Source: a virus. Taken from it: a stretch of DNA of 37,582 bases. The stretch lies in IMG/VR virus record IMGVR_UViG_3300013307_000674, positions 1 through 37,582 of that record, one strand, 5' to 3'. Below, piece after piece: positions 1 through 6,552 of the stretch. The translations under genes and the position numbers were made by a program. The notes beneath the pieces were generated by a model that searched no databases, was not told the DNA's origin, and saw only the letters and a program-made list of their open reading frames with translations. How positions within the stretch are numbered: position 1 is the stretch's first letter; each line of letters opens with the position of its first letter.

Positions 1-231
1 ATGGCAAAGAAACACATAGTTGAACCTATAGCTATTGAGTTATTGGCTAAGAACGTGCGCAAATACCGTTTAAAAACTGGTATTAGTCAAACTACCTTAG
101 CAGAACTGATAGGGGTGACTTATAGCCAGATCGCGAGAATAGAGTTAGCCGAGATCAATACCAGTGTGAGTATGGTTTACCTTATCGCTAAAGCTCTTGA
201 TGTTAAACCTTCTCAGTTACTCGAAGAGTAA
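1..231 (+). CDS. XRE-family helix-turn-helix regulator, 76 aa
   Basis: Small single-domain DNA-binding protein. Residues about 15-70 form an XRE/Cro-type helix-turn-helix: the segment ISQTTLAELIGVTYSQIARI matches helices 2 and 3 with the usual glycine turn, and the C-terminal part (AKALDVKPSQLLEE) is the typical last helices. It begins at the first base of the window, so its promoter is not visible. Its stop codon directly abuts the stop of the leftward gene beginning at 232. Lying at the edge of the phage, opposite the early cluster, it could be the phage repressor or a host gene next to the insertion; the sequence does not decide between them. Confidence 0.85.
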   Translation: MAKKHIVEPIAIELLAKNVRKYRLKTGISQTTLAELIGVTYSQIARIELAEINTSVSMVYLIAKALDVKPSQLLEE

Positions 232-528
232 TCACTTTCCGACAGAAAACCTTTTCCTGTAATCGCTCTTATTAACGAACTTATTGATGAAATTAATCAA
301 TTGTGAGTTTGATACTTCATTTTCATAGTTCCTATAATAGTTCTGCTCATCTACTGTAACCCAAATATCTAAATACCCTTCGCAGTTATACGGGTTTAGA
401 TGTTCAACAGCTATTTTGATCTTCTCATTATTACGGATGAACTCATAGCCGCCAAAGATGCAGTCACGCAATTTATTGTAACTCATTTTAAAAGTGGAGT
501 TGTTATTTTGTTGTGTTATTTCCTTCAT
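232..528 (-). CDS. Hypothetical protein, 98 aa
   Basis: Unrecognised small soluble protein with mixed charge and many aromatic residues in its second half (IWVTVDEQNYYRNYE). It is the last gene of a leftward early cluster and ends exactly against the stop codon of the XRE gene, with no room for an intergenic terminator. Its start overlaps the end of the 503-769 gene by 26 bases in another frame, as is common for coupled phage genes. No function is assigned. It could be an inhibitor or accessory early protein; nothing in the sequence favours one. Confidence 0.6.
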   Translation of the reverse strand: MKEITQQNNNSTFKMSYNKLRDCIFGGYEFIRNNEKIKIAVEHLNPYNCEGYLDIWVTVDEQNYYRNYENEVSNSQLINFINKFVNKSDYRKRFSVGK

Positions 529-769
529 TTTTTAATTTTTCGTTAAATGAATCTTCCAATGTTTCCTTAACTTGATCTAACATGTAAATCTTTGTTCCTA
601 TAGTTTGATATAGTTCAGTCATTGCTGGTTCAACAGCTTCAACCGTATAATAATTTTTAATAGCTGATTCGCTAACTAGTTTAACAGTATAAGCTATGTT
701 ATCAGCAATGATTTCCTTTACAACCTTGTTGTAAGTAGGAATGGGCACTTCTATTTTAATTTGACACAT
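503..769 (-). CDS. Hypothetical protein, 88 aa
   Basis: Unrecognised acidic/lysine-rich small protein, with a predicted helical second half (LDQVKETLEDSFNEKLKNEG) and no membrane segment. The ATG at 769 lies only 4 bases after a leftward copy of the TAGTATTTAT motif (783 to 774) found before many late genes of this phage. That supports this start and suggests a separate transcription start inside the cluster. It overlaps the following gene by 26 bases. Confidence 0.6.
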   Translation of the reverse strand: MCQIKIEVPIPTYNKVVKEIIADNIAYTVKLVSESAIKNYYTVEAVEPAMTELYQTIGTKIYMLDQVKETLEDSFNEKLKNEGNNTTK

Positions 770-773
770 ATTT

Positions 774-783
774 ATAAATACTA
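774..783 (-). promoter_or_regulatory. Recurrent TATTTAT start-proximal motif (leftward copy)
   Basis: Leftward reading TAGTATTTAT, 4 bases before the ATG of the 503-769 gene. It is one of twelve related copies in the window; see the finding on the recurrent motif. Probably a promoter element, or else a translation-initiation signal. Confidence 0.4.
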
Positions 784-788
784 CTGAC

Positions 789-1085
789 TTAAATAAAACG
801 CTTGGTTTTTCTTGTAATTTCCTTTTTTAATTTTGTCAGTTCAGCTAGGAAGGAAGCGAATTGCGGTTTCTTTTTCCAATCTTCACTTGTCGATAAATAT
901 TCGATCAAAGCTGATAAGACTTCTGGACATATTTCTATTAAAATCTTCCAATAATCTTTAGTATAAATAGAAAATTTGAATTGGAAATGTGCTTGTAAAT
1001 CTTTTAAATAAGTACTATACATAGGTAAGTATGAAATTTTGCCTTTTATAGTTTTGTCTTGTTTTTTATTTGCAGGATAGCCCAT
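789..1085 (-). CDS. Hypothetical basic protein, 98 aa
   Basis: Unrecognised lysine-rich protein. The N-terminal 20 residues and the C-terminus (KLKKEITRKTKRFI) are strongly basic, which may mean nucleic-acid contact. The middle is helical with several tryptophan and tyrosine residues. It lies in the leftward early cluster, 19 bases upstream of the next gene and 10 bases downstream of a 51-aa gene. No signal peptide or membrane segment is visible. Confidence 0.6.
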   Translation of the reverse strand: MGYPANKKQDKTIKGKISYLPMYSTYLKDLQAHFQFKFSIYTKDYWKILIEICPEVLSALIEYLSTSEDWKKKPQFASFLAELTKLKKEITRKTKRFI

Positions 1086-1095
1086 AATTTAATTT

Positions 1096-1251
1096 TTATT
1101 TTTCTTTTAATCGATTTAATAATTTTTCAATAATTGTTGTTGCCGGGTGTATCATAGGCAATCTTGTTAAGACATTCTCTAATGCTACTATAGCGTCTTC
1201 AATTTCTTCATTAGAAGGGGATGTTAACTGTACGTCTTTAATTTTGTTCAT
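1096..1251 (-). CDS. Small hypothetical protein, 51 aa
   Basis: A short open frame filling the gap between two leftward genes: ATG at 1251, stop at 1096. The predicted product is acidic and helical (SNEEIEDAIVALENVLTRL). It begins 1 base after the stop of the 1253-1810 gene and ends 10 bases before the start of the next, so translational coupling is likely. Unknown function. The tight packing and protein-like composition are the only evidence that it is real. Confidence 0.5.
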   Translation of the reverse strand: MNKIKDVQLTSPSNEEIEDAIVALENVLTRLPMIHPATTIIEKLLNRLKEK

Positions 1252-1252
1252 A

Positions 1253-1810
1253 TTAGTCCTGCTTTTTAAGACCTTCTACATAAGCTATAATTGATTGTTC
1301 AGTAAGTGTAGTTCCAAATGATTTTAGATACTCATCACTGTTAAATGAAAAATCTTTAAATAGAGCTTCAAGGCACTTGTTGAATTCATTCTCATATAAG
1401 GTTGTTACTTCGCTATTAAAGGGTTGTTTCATATGAGCAGTATGATTGCAATAGCTCACGGAGCTTAATTTGAAATAAACTTCATAGCCCAATAAAACCT
1501 CGTTGTCACCGCCGAAATTGACCCAAAAATTGAACTTTGTCTTATTGTTTGGTTCATCTTCAAGTTCAAATTTTATATGCTTTTTCTTATTATTAAAAAA
1601 AGTATTCTCGTCAATAGCTAAACTTAGTGCAGGGAAGAAAAATTGATAATATAATGGTTGAAGGTATTGGTGAAAAGCCTTGTTGGTGACTTTAGTCTTA
1701 TACTTTTCAACTTCTGATTCTACAATTTCCAACCCTAGTCGACTTTTTACTTCTTGGGACTTTAACTGAAATTCACTCTTCATTTCGATTTTTTGTTCAC
1801 TTTTTAACAT
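1253..1810 (-). CDS. Hypothetical early protein, 185 aa
   Basis: Unrecognised soluble protein. Residues 1-40 form a charged helical region; the rest is mixed alpha/beta with aromatic patches (LYYQFFFPALSLAIDEN and FNFWVNFGGDNEVLLGYEVYF). No motif points to an enzyme. It is the first gene of the five-gene leftward cluster; upstream lies a 295-base gap containing a hairpin at 1875-1900 and two palindromes. Position next to the primase-like gene suggests an early DNA-metabolism or host-takeover role, which is inference only. Confidence 0.65.
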   Translation of the reverse strand: MLKSEQKIEMKSEFQLKSQEVKSRLGLEIVESEVEKYKTKVTNKAFHQYLQPLYYQFFFPALSLAIDENTFFNNKKKHIKFELEDEPNNKTKFNFWVNFGGDNEVLLGYEVYFKLSSVSYCNHTAHMKQPFNSEVTTLYENEFNKCLEALFKDFSFNSDEYLKSFGTTLTEQSIIAYVEGLKKQD

Positions 1811-1874
1811 AACTAATTGATTAACAGATTGATTTTATTTAAATTTATTTTTAATTTTTTTCCTATAAACGACG

Positions 1875-1900
1875 AAAGACGGATATTACTCCGTCTTTTT
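1875..1900. terminator. Hairpin with T tract, bidirectional terminator
   Basis: Perfect 9-bp inverted repeat AAAGACGGA / TCCGTCTTT around a 6-base loop, followed by further T on the + strand. The A run on the left arm makes it usable on the other strand too. It lies between the primase gene and the early cluster, so leftward transcription from the primase would stop here and the cluster would need its own promoter. The rest of the 1811-2105 gap shows no gene I can support. Confidence 0.65.
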
Positions 1901-2055
1901 GTATTATCGGTTGATTTTGCCGACTACGCCTTTGATTATTGGGCAAATGTAGGCATTAGAATTGGAATATGCAAGAAAAATTTTAAAATTCTTATTCCTA
2001 TCAACGACTTTAGGGGATATTTTAAGCCCTAGTTCTATAGGTAACTTTGAAAAAA

Positions 2056-2101
2056 TGTAAATCTAATTTACGTTCTTTTTTTTTGTGTAAATCTAATTTA
2101 C
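2056..2101. repeat. Two identical palindromic sites 30 bases apart
   Basis: TGTAAATCTAATTTAC occurs at 2056-2071 and again at 2086-2101. Each contains the inverted repeat GTAAAT / ATTTAC around CTA. The 30-base spacing is close to three helical turns, so two dimers could bind the same face. The sites lie just after the primase stop codon. T runs follow a site on each strand, so they may instead act as weak hairpin terminators. Confidence 0.6.
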
Positions 2102-2105
2102 ATAA

Positions 2106-3743
2106 CTATTCCATATTATAATATGCAAGTTTTGTGTTGCCATCACTATAGACATAAAAGTCAAATGTCTTTTGACATGTTGAAAGCGTATGGTCACCAT
2201 CAGGTAAAGCAAACAGGGTTTTTATTATGGTAGCTTTATCTTCTTTTTCAATGTTTGAAACGTCTGATTTGAACTGAGAATAATTAGCTATACAAACAAC
2301 GTTGTCATCTGCTAGTATCTTGATTGCATCCTCATTAGCATACTCTATATATTTAAGCTTAATCTTCTTATTCATATTAATCACTGTGGCTTCATTAGAA
2401 GCGATTTCAGGCGTTATTTCTGTATCGACAATAGTTGTATTGTCTTGCTTTTTATCCTTCATTATAGGGCTTCTATTAGCTTTAAATTCAGTGTTCAGTT
2501 CTGCTACGTAGTCTTTAAACTCAGGCCAATATTTAACAATGGTTTTATTACTCATATTACCATATTTAATAATTGCTCTAACTGTTATTTTTCCACAAGT
2601 ATCAAAATCCCATTTTTCGATTATATCATAGAGTTTAGCTTTACTGTCATCAGCTTTCCATTTTGATAGTATATTACACGTTATTTTTTTCTTTTCATCT
2701 ACATCAAGTTTTGCATCCTTGGCAAAAATTAATTTTCTTTTCTTGTTCCAAAGTATAGGTTGAAGCGTACCATCTTCTTTGTATTTAAAAACAGATGTAA
2801 CTATTCTTTTTAAGTGAGCGTCATCAACTGGTGTTGCACACATTATTGAATTTACATTTTTTAAAATTTTTAAAGTGCCCGGTATGGTAAGATGTGGATT
2901 TAACCAAACTAGATTAGTAGTATATGCTAATAATGTATCGTTACGGTTGCTAGTTATTTTTCTAATAGGAATAAAGCATTTAACTATATTTTCAAATCCA
3001 TCTCTATTTTCGATATAATCACCAATAAAGCTTATCTCATCAGTATTATCATATCTTATACTTTCTAATTTTGTATCCCCTTCGTGTGTATATGCTTGTT
3101 GTTTTTTTAGATTACCATCGAAGGGGATACATTTTATATTATCATTAATTAGATTAACATCAATAGTATTATCATTAATTGAACTAAATACAAATGAATC
3201 ATAATTGATGAAAATGTTAGGGTCATAACTTAATACATTAAACTGCGTAGCTTTAACTGCACTTTTATCATAGTATTTAGATAATCCTAATTCTTTTAAA
3301 ATATTTTGATAAGTTGATTTGTAATTATTATATGTTAATCCCTTAACCTGAACTAATACAACATAACCACTTCCTCCAAAGGATTTATGGTAAGCATAAA
3401 TTTTAGATTTATCTAAAGAATTAATATCAAATGAATTATCATCATCAATATCGATATAAATTAAACCAGTACTACCTGATATATTATCATTTAATTTATA
3501 CGTATGAAATGTGAAGTTATAGGTGATGCAAGGAATCTCTCCATTTTTGATTTTATCATATTCCTTGCTTTTTCTAGGGTATTGTCGCGCCTCTAATATT
3601 TTATCAGTATAATCTGATGATTTGATTAGATTGAACCAATCTTCAATAGTAGTGTAGTCTTTTACTGTAGGTGGTGTATTTAGATTTTTAAATACATTAA
3701 ATTTTGTAGTTACCAAGTCGTTTAAATATTTGCCCGTTATCAA
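2106..3743 (-). CDS. VirE N-terminal / BT4734-type primase-like replication protein, 545 aa
   Basis: Replication protein of the archaeo-eukaryotic primase type common in Bacteroidota phages and islands. Residues 1-190 match the BT4734/VirE N-terminal layout: LIYIDIDDD near 94-102 gives the acidic metal-binding strand, GGSGYVVLVQV (123-133) the next core strand, and DKSAVKATQFNVLSYDPNIF (159-178) the last. Residues about 270-430 are helical, with basic stretches, and could be a primase C-terminal domain; no helicase Walker motif is present. The start must be TTG at 3743: an in-frame TAA lies two codons upstream and the next methionine is about 300 residues in. The leader is heavily self-complementary and opposed by a candidate antisense RNA. 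Confidence 0.8.
   Translation of the reverse strand: MITGKYLNDLVTTKFNVFKNLNTPPTVKDYTTIEDWFNLIKSSDYTDKILEARQYPRKSKEYDKIKNGEIPCITYNFTFHTYKLNDNISGSTGLIYIDIDDDNSFDINSLDKSKIYAYHKSFGGSGYVVLVQVKGLTYNNYKSTYQNILKELGLSKYYDKSAVKATQFNVLSYDPNIFINYDSFVFSSINDNTIDVNLINDNIKCIPFDGNLKKQQAYTHEGDTKLESIRYDNTDEISFIGDYIENRDGFENIVKCFIPIRKITSNRNDTLLAYTTNLVWLNPHLTIPGTLKILKNVNSIMCATPVDDAHLKRIVTSVFKYKEDGTLQPILWNKKRKLIFAKDAKLDVDEKKKITCNILSKWKADDSKAKLYDIIEKWDFDTCGKITVRAIIKYGNMSNKTIVKYWPEFKDYVAELNTEFKANRSPIMKDKKQDNTTIVDTEITPEIASNEATVINMNKKIKLKYIEYANEDAIKILADDNVVCIANYSQFKSDVSNIEKEDKATIIKTLFALPDGDHTLSTCQKTFDFYVYSDGNTKLAYYNME
3703..3732 (+). promoter_or_regulatory. Candidate rightward promoter inside the primase 5' end
   Basis: TTTG at 3703-3706, an 18-base spacer, then AATATTTG at 3725-3732. 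This is close to the Bacteroidota housekeeping pattern TTTG-N19-TAnnTTTG, with one mismatch in the -7 box. It would start a rightward RNA near 3739, antisense to the primase leader, running to the hairpin at 3904-3939. Confidence 0.35.
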
Positions 3744-3822
3744 GTTTTAATCCGCTGTCAAACGGGTAGGCAGCACCCTGGTTAGTAAACTTGATGAACC
3801 TAACTAGGGTGTGACATCTGCC
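3733..3822 (-). promoter_or_regulatory. Self-complementary leader of the primase gene
   Basis: Read leftward, the primase leader folds as GGCAG (3822-3818), bulge ATGTCA, a 12-bp stem 3811-3800 with 3785-3774 (one G-T pair), a 14-base loop, then CTGCC (3773-3769). CCCGTT (3766-3761) can pair with AACGGG (3738-3733) in codons 2-4. TGACA (3760-3756) complements the bulge. The loop segment ATCAAGTTT (3795-3787) is the exact complement of AAACTTGAT (3747-3739), which contains the TTG start. Five complementary pairs in 90 bases suggest start-codon control. An origin of replication is an alternative. No RNA family was recognised. Confidence 0.5.
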
Positions 3823-3939
3823 ATATATCTATATATACTTTCATTGTTTGAAAAGTATCAATTTATCTTTTTAAGATTTTTAATTTCTATTAGTCTTCAA
3901 TAAGGGTAATAGCACTCCCACTATTACCCATTATTTTTT
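3739..3939 (+). ncRNA. Candidate antisense RNA opposite the primase leader
   Basis: Inferred from three parts: a promoter-like pair at 3703-3732 on the + strand, the self-complementary segment shared with the primase leader, and a strong hairpin with a T run at 3904-3939 in the same orientation. No rightward open frame occupies the interval. The transcript would be about 200 bases. The arrangement resembles antisense control of plasmid replication genes, but expression is unproven. Confidence 0.3.
3904..3939 (+). terminator. Rho-independent terminator, rightward
   Basis: Perfect 9-bp stem GGGTAATAG / CTATTACCC around an 8-base loop, followed by ATTATTTTTT. It faces right although the nearest upstream gene is leftward, so it has no protein-coding transcript to end. 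This is the main hint of a rightward non-coding RNA from the preceding 200 bases. Confidence 0.65.
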
Positions 3940-4054
3940 ATCTAACAATGAAATCTGTATGTAAATATAAAATGAACTCCAAAAAATACAAGTCGAGATG
4001 GTAAATATATTTTTAAAAATATTTTAAAATTTTCGGGCACTTTATTTTTCTACG

Positions 4055-4064
4055 TAGTATTTAT
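4055..4064 (+). promoter_or_regulatory. Recurrent TATTTAT start-proximal motif
   Basis: TAGTATTTAT, 6 bases before the ATG at 4071, at the head of the rightward early operon. One of twelve related copies. Confidence 0.4.
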
Positions 4065-4070
4065 GGGTAT

Positions 4071-4256
4071 ATGGAACATAGGAAAACACTTGAATTATTA
4101 GGTTCTTATTATCTTTTAAATGAAGATGGCTATTTTTTAATTAACCCGAAACGAAAACTGGTTAAAGAAATAAGAAAAGAACACTTTGAATTGGTGGAGA
4201 CGATAATTGAAATATCAGAAGTATTCAAATCAAAACATTGGGGAAGGAAAATATAA
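4071..4256 (+). CDS. Small hypothetical protein, 61 aa
   Basis: Unrecognised small charged protein, first gene of the rightward early operon. The N-terminal half has a tyrosine-rich turn (LLGSYYLLNEDGYFLINPK) and the C-terminal half is a basic/acidic helix. The start is supported by a TATTTAT motif 6 bases upstream, and the stop lies 1 base before the ATG of the next gene, suggesting coupling. No homolog recognised. Confidence 0.5.
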   Translation: MEHRKTLELLGSYYLLNEDGYFLINPKRKLVKEIRKEHFELVETIIEISEVFKSKHWGRKI

Positions 4257-4257
4257 C

Positions 4258-4740
4258 ATGAAAATAAAGTATGTAGAAGCAGAGACGATTGGTAGAAATT
4301 GCTTTGCAAATGCTTATCCTACTTATACCAAAACATATTCTGAGAATAGATTTGATTTTTGGGATGTATCAGGATATACAAGTAACAATAGCAGTACATT
4401 GACTATAGAGCAGCCTTATATAGCGGAGATAAAACAAAGGAAGGATATTAAGCATGATAGATATAACACTGTAATGTTGGAGGTTATTAAATATCAGAAT
4501 CTAATTAACTATACCCAACAATCAGGTATTCCATCATTTTATTTTTGTGTTTATGATGATACAGCTTTAATCGCCAATTTGTCAAAAATCAATTTAGAAA
4601 ATTGCGTAAAAAAACAAAAGCTATTGCCAGAAACATCCGACCCTGATACCAATTGGATTTGGAAGGATATTTATGAAGTGCCATTAAAGTATTTCAAGAA
4701 GGTGGATAAAGGGGGAAAATATTATAAACATGATAACTAA
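4258..4740 (+). CDS. Possible PD-(D/E)XK-fold nuclease, 160 aa
   Basis: The pattern fits a small restriction-endonuclease-like domain: an acidic residue in FDFWDV (about residue 36-41), then YIAEIKQRKD (about 59-68) giving the ExK signature, then a lysine/tyrosine helix (MLEVIKYQNLINY) and a strand in SFYFCVYDD. I chose ATG 4258 rather than the in-frame ATG at 4207, because the shorter form does not overlap the preceding gene and keeps the protein-like part. Its end overlaps the next gene by 11 bases. A role as resolvase or recombination nuclease is possible; the fold call rests on motif spacing only. Confidence 0.5.
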   Translation: MKIKYVEAETIGRNCFANAYPTYTKTYSENRFDFWDVSGYTSNNSSTLTIEQPYIAEIKQRKDIKHDRYNTVMLEVIKYQNLINYTQQSGIPSFYFCVYDDTALIANLSKINLENCVKKQKLLPETSDPDTNWIWKDIYEVPLKYFKKVDKGGKYYKHDN

Positions 4741-4981
4741 GCTAATTCTCTTATCACTATTTATTAACTGGTTACTAATGTTACCAGTATATCAAAATAT
4801 AGTATTCAAGTTGAAACTACCGAGTAAGCCATTTAACTGTGAATACTGCTTAACCTTTTGGTTATGTATCATTTTAGCTATTGCACTGCAAAGTGCCTCA
4901 TACATGATAATTGCTGTTACAGCACCAGTTGTAACAGTATTAATCAAAAGGGCAATAGATGCCCTAGCTATTAAATTTTAA
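4730..4981 (+). CDS. Small CxxC membrane protein, 83 aa
   Basis: Two or three hydrophobic stretches: residues 1-20 (LILLSLFINWLLMLPVY), about 43-56 (FWLCIILAIALQ) and about 58-72. Between the first two sits PFNCEYCLTFW, a CxxC pair followed by an aromatic/hydrophobic run, a pattern common in short phage inner-membrane proteins of unknown function. It overlaps the preceding gene by 11 bases and precedes the sigma-like gene by 8, so it is co-expressed with both. The cysteine pair might bind metal; this is not shown. Confidence 0.6.
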   Translation: MITKLILLSLFINWLLMLPVYQNIVFKLKLPSKPFNCEYCLTFWLCIILAIALQSASYMIIAVTAPVVTVLIKRAIDALAIKF

Positions 4982-4989
4982 AATTTTAA

Positions 4990-5676
4990 ATGTCAGGAAC
5001 TACACAAACAAAAACAAATGAACAAATCAAACAAGAACTAATTATTCAACTGTGGGAAACAGGTAGAATAGACGGTAGATATTTTGGTAAAACCAGTAAA
5101 TCTAAAAAACACCCGATTAAGGAATATATTAGAAATTTATTATATCGAAACTTTTTATTACAAGATAATGAATTTTTAGAAGATGTATTTTCAGAATTTA
5201 TTTTGCAGTTAAATCTGATTGATGCAGATAAATTTGTAGCTATTTATAATGAATCACCAAATAAACTAATTGCTTATTCTCTAAGGATAATTGCATTGAA
5301 ATGCTTTGCTAAAGATAGCCGTAATCCAGATAACTATAAGCACTCATTAGTTAGGAATATGGCTTATGGCTCAGTTTTCAATAATTCTAACTATTCAATT
5401 AATTCAATTGAAAATATACCTGATGAAGATGATTTTGATAGTAAAAGAGAATCATTAGTTATATATGATATTGAAGAAGAAGCTGATGATTTTCTTTACC
5501 AATATGGATTTACGATTGAAGAGTTTCTAAGCTTATTGCCAGAAGAGGACAAAGCTTTCTTTTATCAATTGGCAGGAAAGAATACTAAACGTGGAAAACC
5601 TACAAATGAGTTTTTAGCAAAGAAGCAAGCTCTATTCAATAAAATCAAAGCTTTGAAGGAGAATAAAAAAGAATGA
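4990..5676 (+). CDS. Sigma-factor-like protein, 228 aa
   Basis: The layout resembles a divergent sigma-70/ECF factor. Residues about 42-110 match region 2: basic helix (PIKEYIRNLLYRNF), acidic helix (NEFLEDVFSEFILQL), then an aliphatic helix (LIAYSLRIIALKCFA). An acidic linker follows. Residues about 170-225 look like region 4: FTIEEFLSLLPEEDKAFFYQ, then a lysine-rich helix with a TKRGKPTNEFLAKK turn. It sits just before the terminase operon, where a late-gene activator would be expected, and this phage has a repeated start-proximal motif. An alternative is a generic HTH or terminase-related protein. Confidence 0.5.
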   Translation: MSGTTQTKTNEQIKQELIIQLWETGRIDGRYFGKTSKSKKHPIKEYIRNLLYRNFLLQDNEFLEDVFSEFILQLNLIDADKFVAIYNESPNKLIAYSLRIIALKCFAKDSRNPDNYKHSLVRNMAYGSVFNNSNYSINSIENIPDEDDFDSKRESLVIYDIEEEADDFLYQYGFTIEEFLSLLPEEDKAFFYQLAGKNTKRGKPTNEFLAKKQALFNKIKALKENKKE

Positions 5677-5885
5677 CGGATAAAGAAAAGCTTGCAAAGC
5701 TCTATGTCAAAGATTTAAGCTATGAAATAATAGCTAATATTCAATCTGGTGATCATACAGTAGAAGACATGTTAAATTATATTGATAACACGAATAGTGA
5801 AATGGTAGATTTAGAAGAGTATGAAATATGTATTCAACTAATGAGATTAAAAAAATGGCTAAAGAAAACGTATGATGTTAACTGA
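5673..5885 (+). CDS. Small hypothetical protein, 70 aa
   Basis: Unrecognised acidic helical protein (EKLAKLYVKDLSYEIIANIQ, then a mixed second half with MRLKKWLKK). Its ATG overlaps the stop region of the sigma-like gene by 4 bases and its end overlaps the next gene by 14, so all three are probably translated together. No motif identified. Confidence 0.6.
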   Translation: MTDKEKLAKLYVKDLSYEIIANIQSGDHTVEDMLNYIDNTNSEMVDLEEYEICIQLMRLKKWLKKTYDVN

Positions 5886-6207
5886 AAAAGAATTATATAA
5901 TAAATTAAAAATTTTAGAAAAATCAATAAATCTATTTAATAAAAATAAACTAACTGGTTTGAATGCAAATGAAGTTAATATATTAAAAATAACATTTGAT
6001 ACGGTAAAGTCAATGGTAAAAACTCCAATGCCAGTTAAATTAACAACAAGTTGCAGCAGTTGTATTAAGCAAGCTTTTTCTGCCTATGTAGATTTATATG
6101 GAAAGCTAAAAGATAAATTTGATAAACCTGAACCTGTTGAAACAGTAGTAACCACAGGTCAAACTGAATCAAATAATTTAAATAAGAATAATAAAAAGAA
6201 AAGATAA
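5872..6207 (+). CDS. Hypothetical protein with a CSSC motif, 111 aa
   Basis: Helical protein with a central SCSSCIKQAFSAYVDLYGKL segment. The CxxC pair followed by an amphipathic helix recurs in small phage proteins encoded just ahead of terminases. The C-terminal 30 residues are low-complexity, ending in asparagine and lysine. Two adjacent ATG codons (5872, 5875) could start it. It is coupled to the gene before by overlap and to the 55-aa gene after by a 1-base gap. Function unknown. Confidence 0.6.
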   Translation: MMLTEKELYNKLKILEKSINLFNKNKLTGLNANEVNILKITFDTVKSMVKTPMPVKLTTSCSSCIKQAFSAYVDLYGKLKDKFDKPEPVETVVTTGQTESNNLNKNNKKKR

Positions 6208-6208
6208 T

Positions 6209-6376
6209 ATGAAAGAATTAAAAGATAACTGGATGGAATTGAACCGTTCAATGAATGTTATAAAGAAAGAATTAGAAGATGTTGAAATGTCTTTTGAAAA
6301 GTCAATTAAAATTTATAATGAATTTAAAGATATAGCTGAAGCTATGCGTAACTTAGAATCAGACATAGAAAAATAG
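6209..6376 (+). CDS. Small coiled-coil protein, 55 aa
   Basis: ATG at 6209, TAG at 6374-6376. The product is nearly all helix, with heptad-like hydrophobics (NRSMNVIKKELEDVEMSFEK), so probably a coiled coil. It is the last gene of the early operon, 1 base after the preceding stop and just before the terminator at 6401. It may be a small structural or regulatory partner; no homolog recognised. Confidence 0.55.
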   Translation: MKELKDNWMELNRSMNVIKKELEDVEMSFEKSIKIYNEFKDIAEAMRNLESDIEK

Positions 6377-6400
6377 TTAAATATTTTCTATTCGTTAAAA

Positions 6401-6429
6401 AAGCTAATCTTAATTGATTGGCTTTTTTT
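6401..6429 (+). terminator. Terminator of the early rightward operon
   Basis: Stem AAGCTAATC / GATTGGCTT (9 bp with one U-G pair), 6-base loop, then seven T. It separates the early operon from the terminase genes, so the late region needs its own start. Confidence 0.75.
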
Positions 6430-6516
6430 ATTTGTGTTAAGTTTCTGATTGAAATAAATTTAAAATAAATCTAGTTTATATTGAGTGTACAAGCCTCTCT
6501 TTTTCTTTGCATATAA

Positions 6517-6527
6517 CTAATATTTAT
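6517..6527 (+). promoter_or_regulatory. Recurrent TAATATTTAT motif before the terminase genes
   Basis: CTAATATTTAT, 25 bases before the small-terminase ATG, the longest spacing in the set. It follows the early terminator and so fits a late promoter. Confidence 0.45.
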
Positions 6528-6552
6528 TCATTGATAGAATCAATATAGTATT

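Larger units (their letters stand above)
3823..4070. other. Rest of the 327-base gene-free interval
   Basis: Between the primase start (3743) and the gene at 4071 I see no protein gene. Besides the leader and hairpin listed separately, the interval contains a 16-base perfect A/T palindrome, ATATTTTTAAAAATAT, at 4007-4022, and a TATTTAT motif at 4058-4064. The AT-rich part could be an origin or unwinding element next to the primase; this is inference. Confidence 0.4.

Noticed and set aside
1817-2032. 71-codon rightward frame after the early cluster
   Set aside because: It crosses the hairpin terminator at 1875-1900 and has no homology-like composition or start signal.
2302-2666. Rightward open frames of 69 and 73 codons inside the primase gene
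   Set aside because: They are antisense shadows of a conserved coding frame, hydrophobic and without start signals.
3733-3822. Ribozyme or retron-type RNA in the primase leader
   Set aside because: No hammerhead core (CUGAUGA plus GAAA), no HDV-like short P3, and no reverse transcriptase gene nearby; the pseudoknot-like topology alone is not enough.
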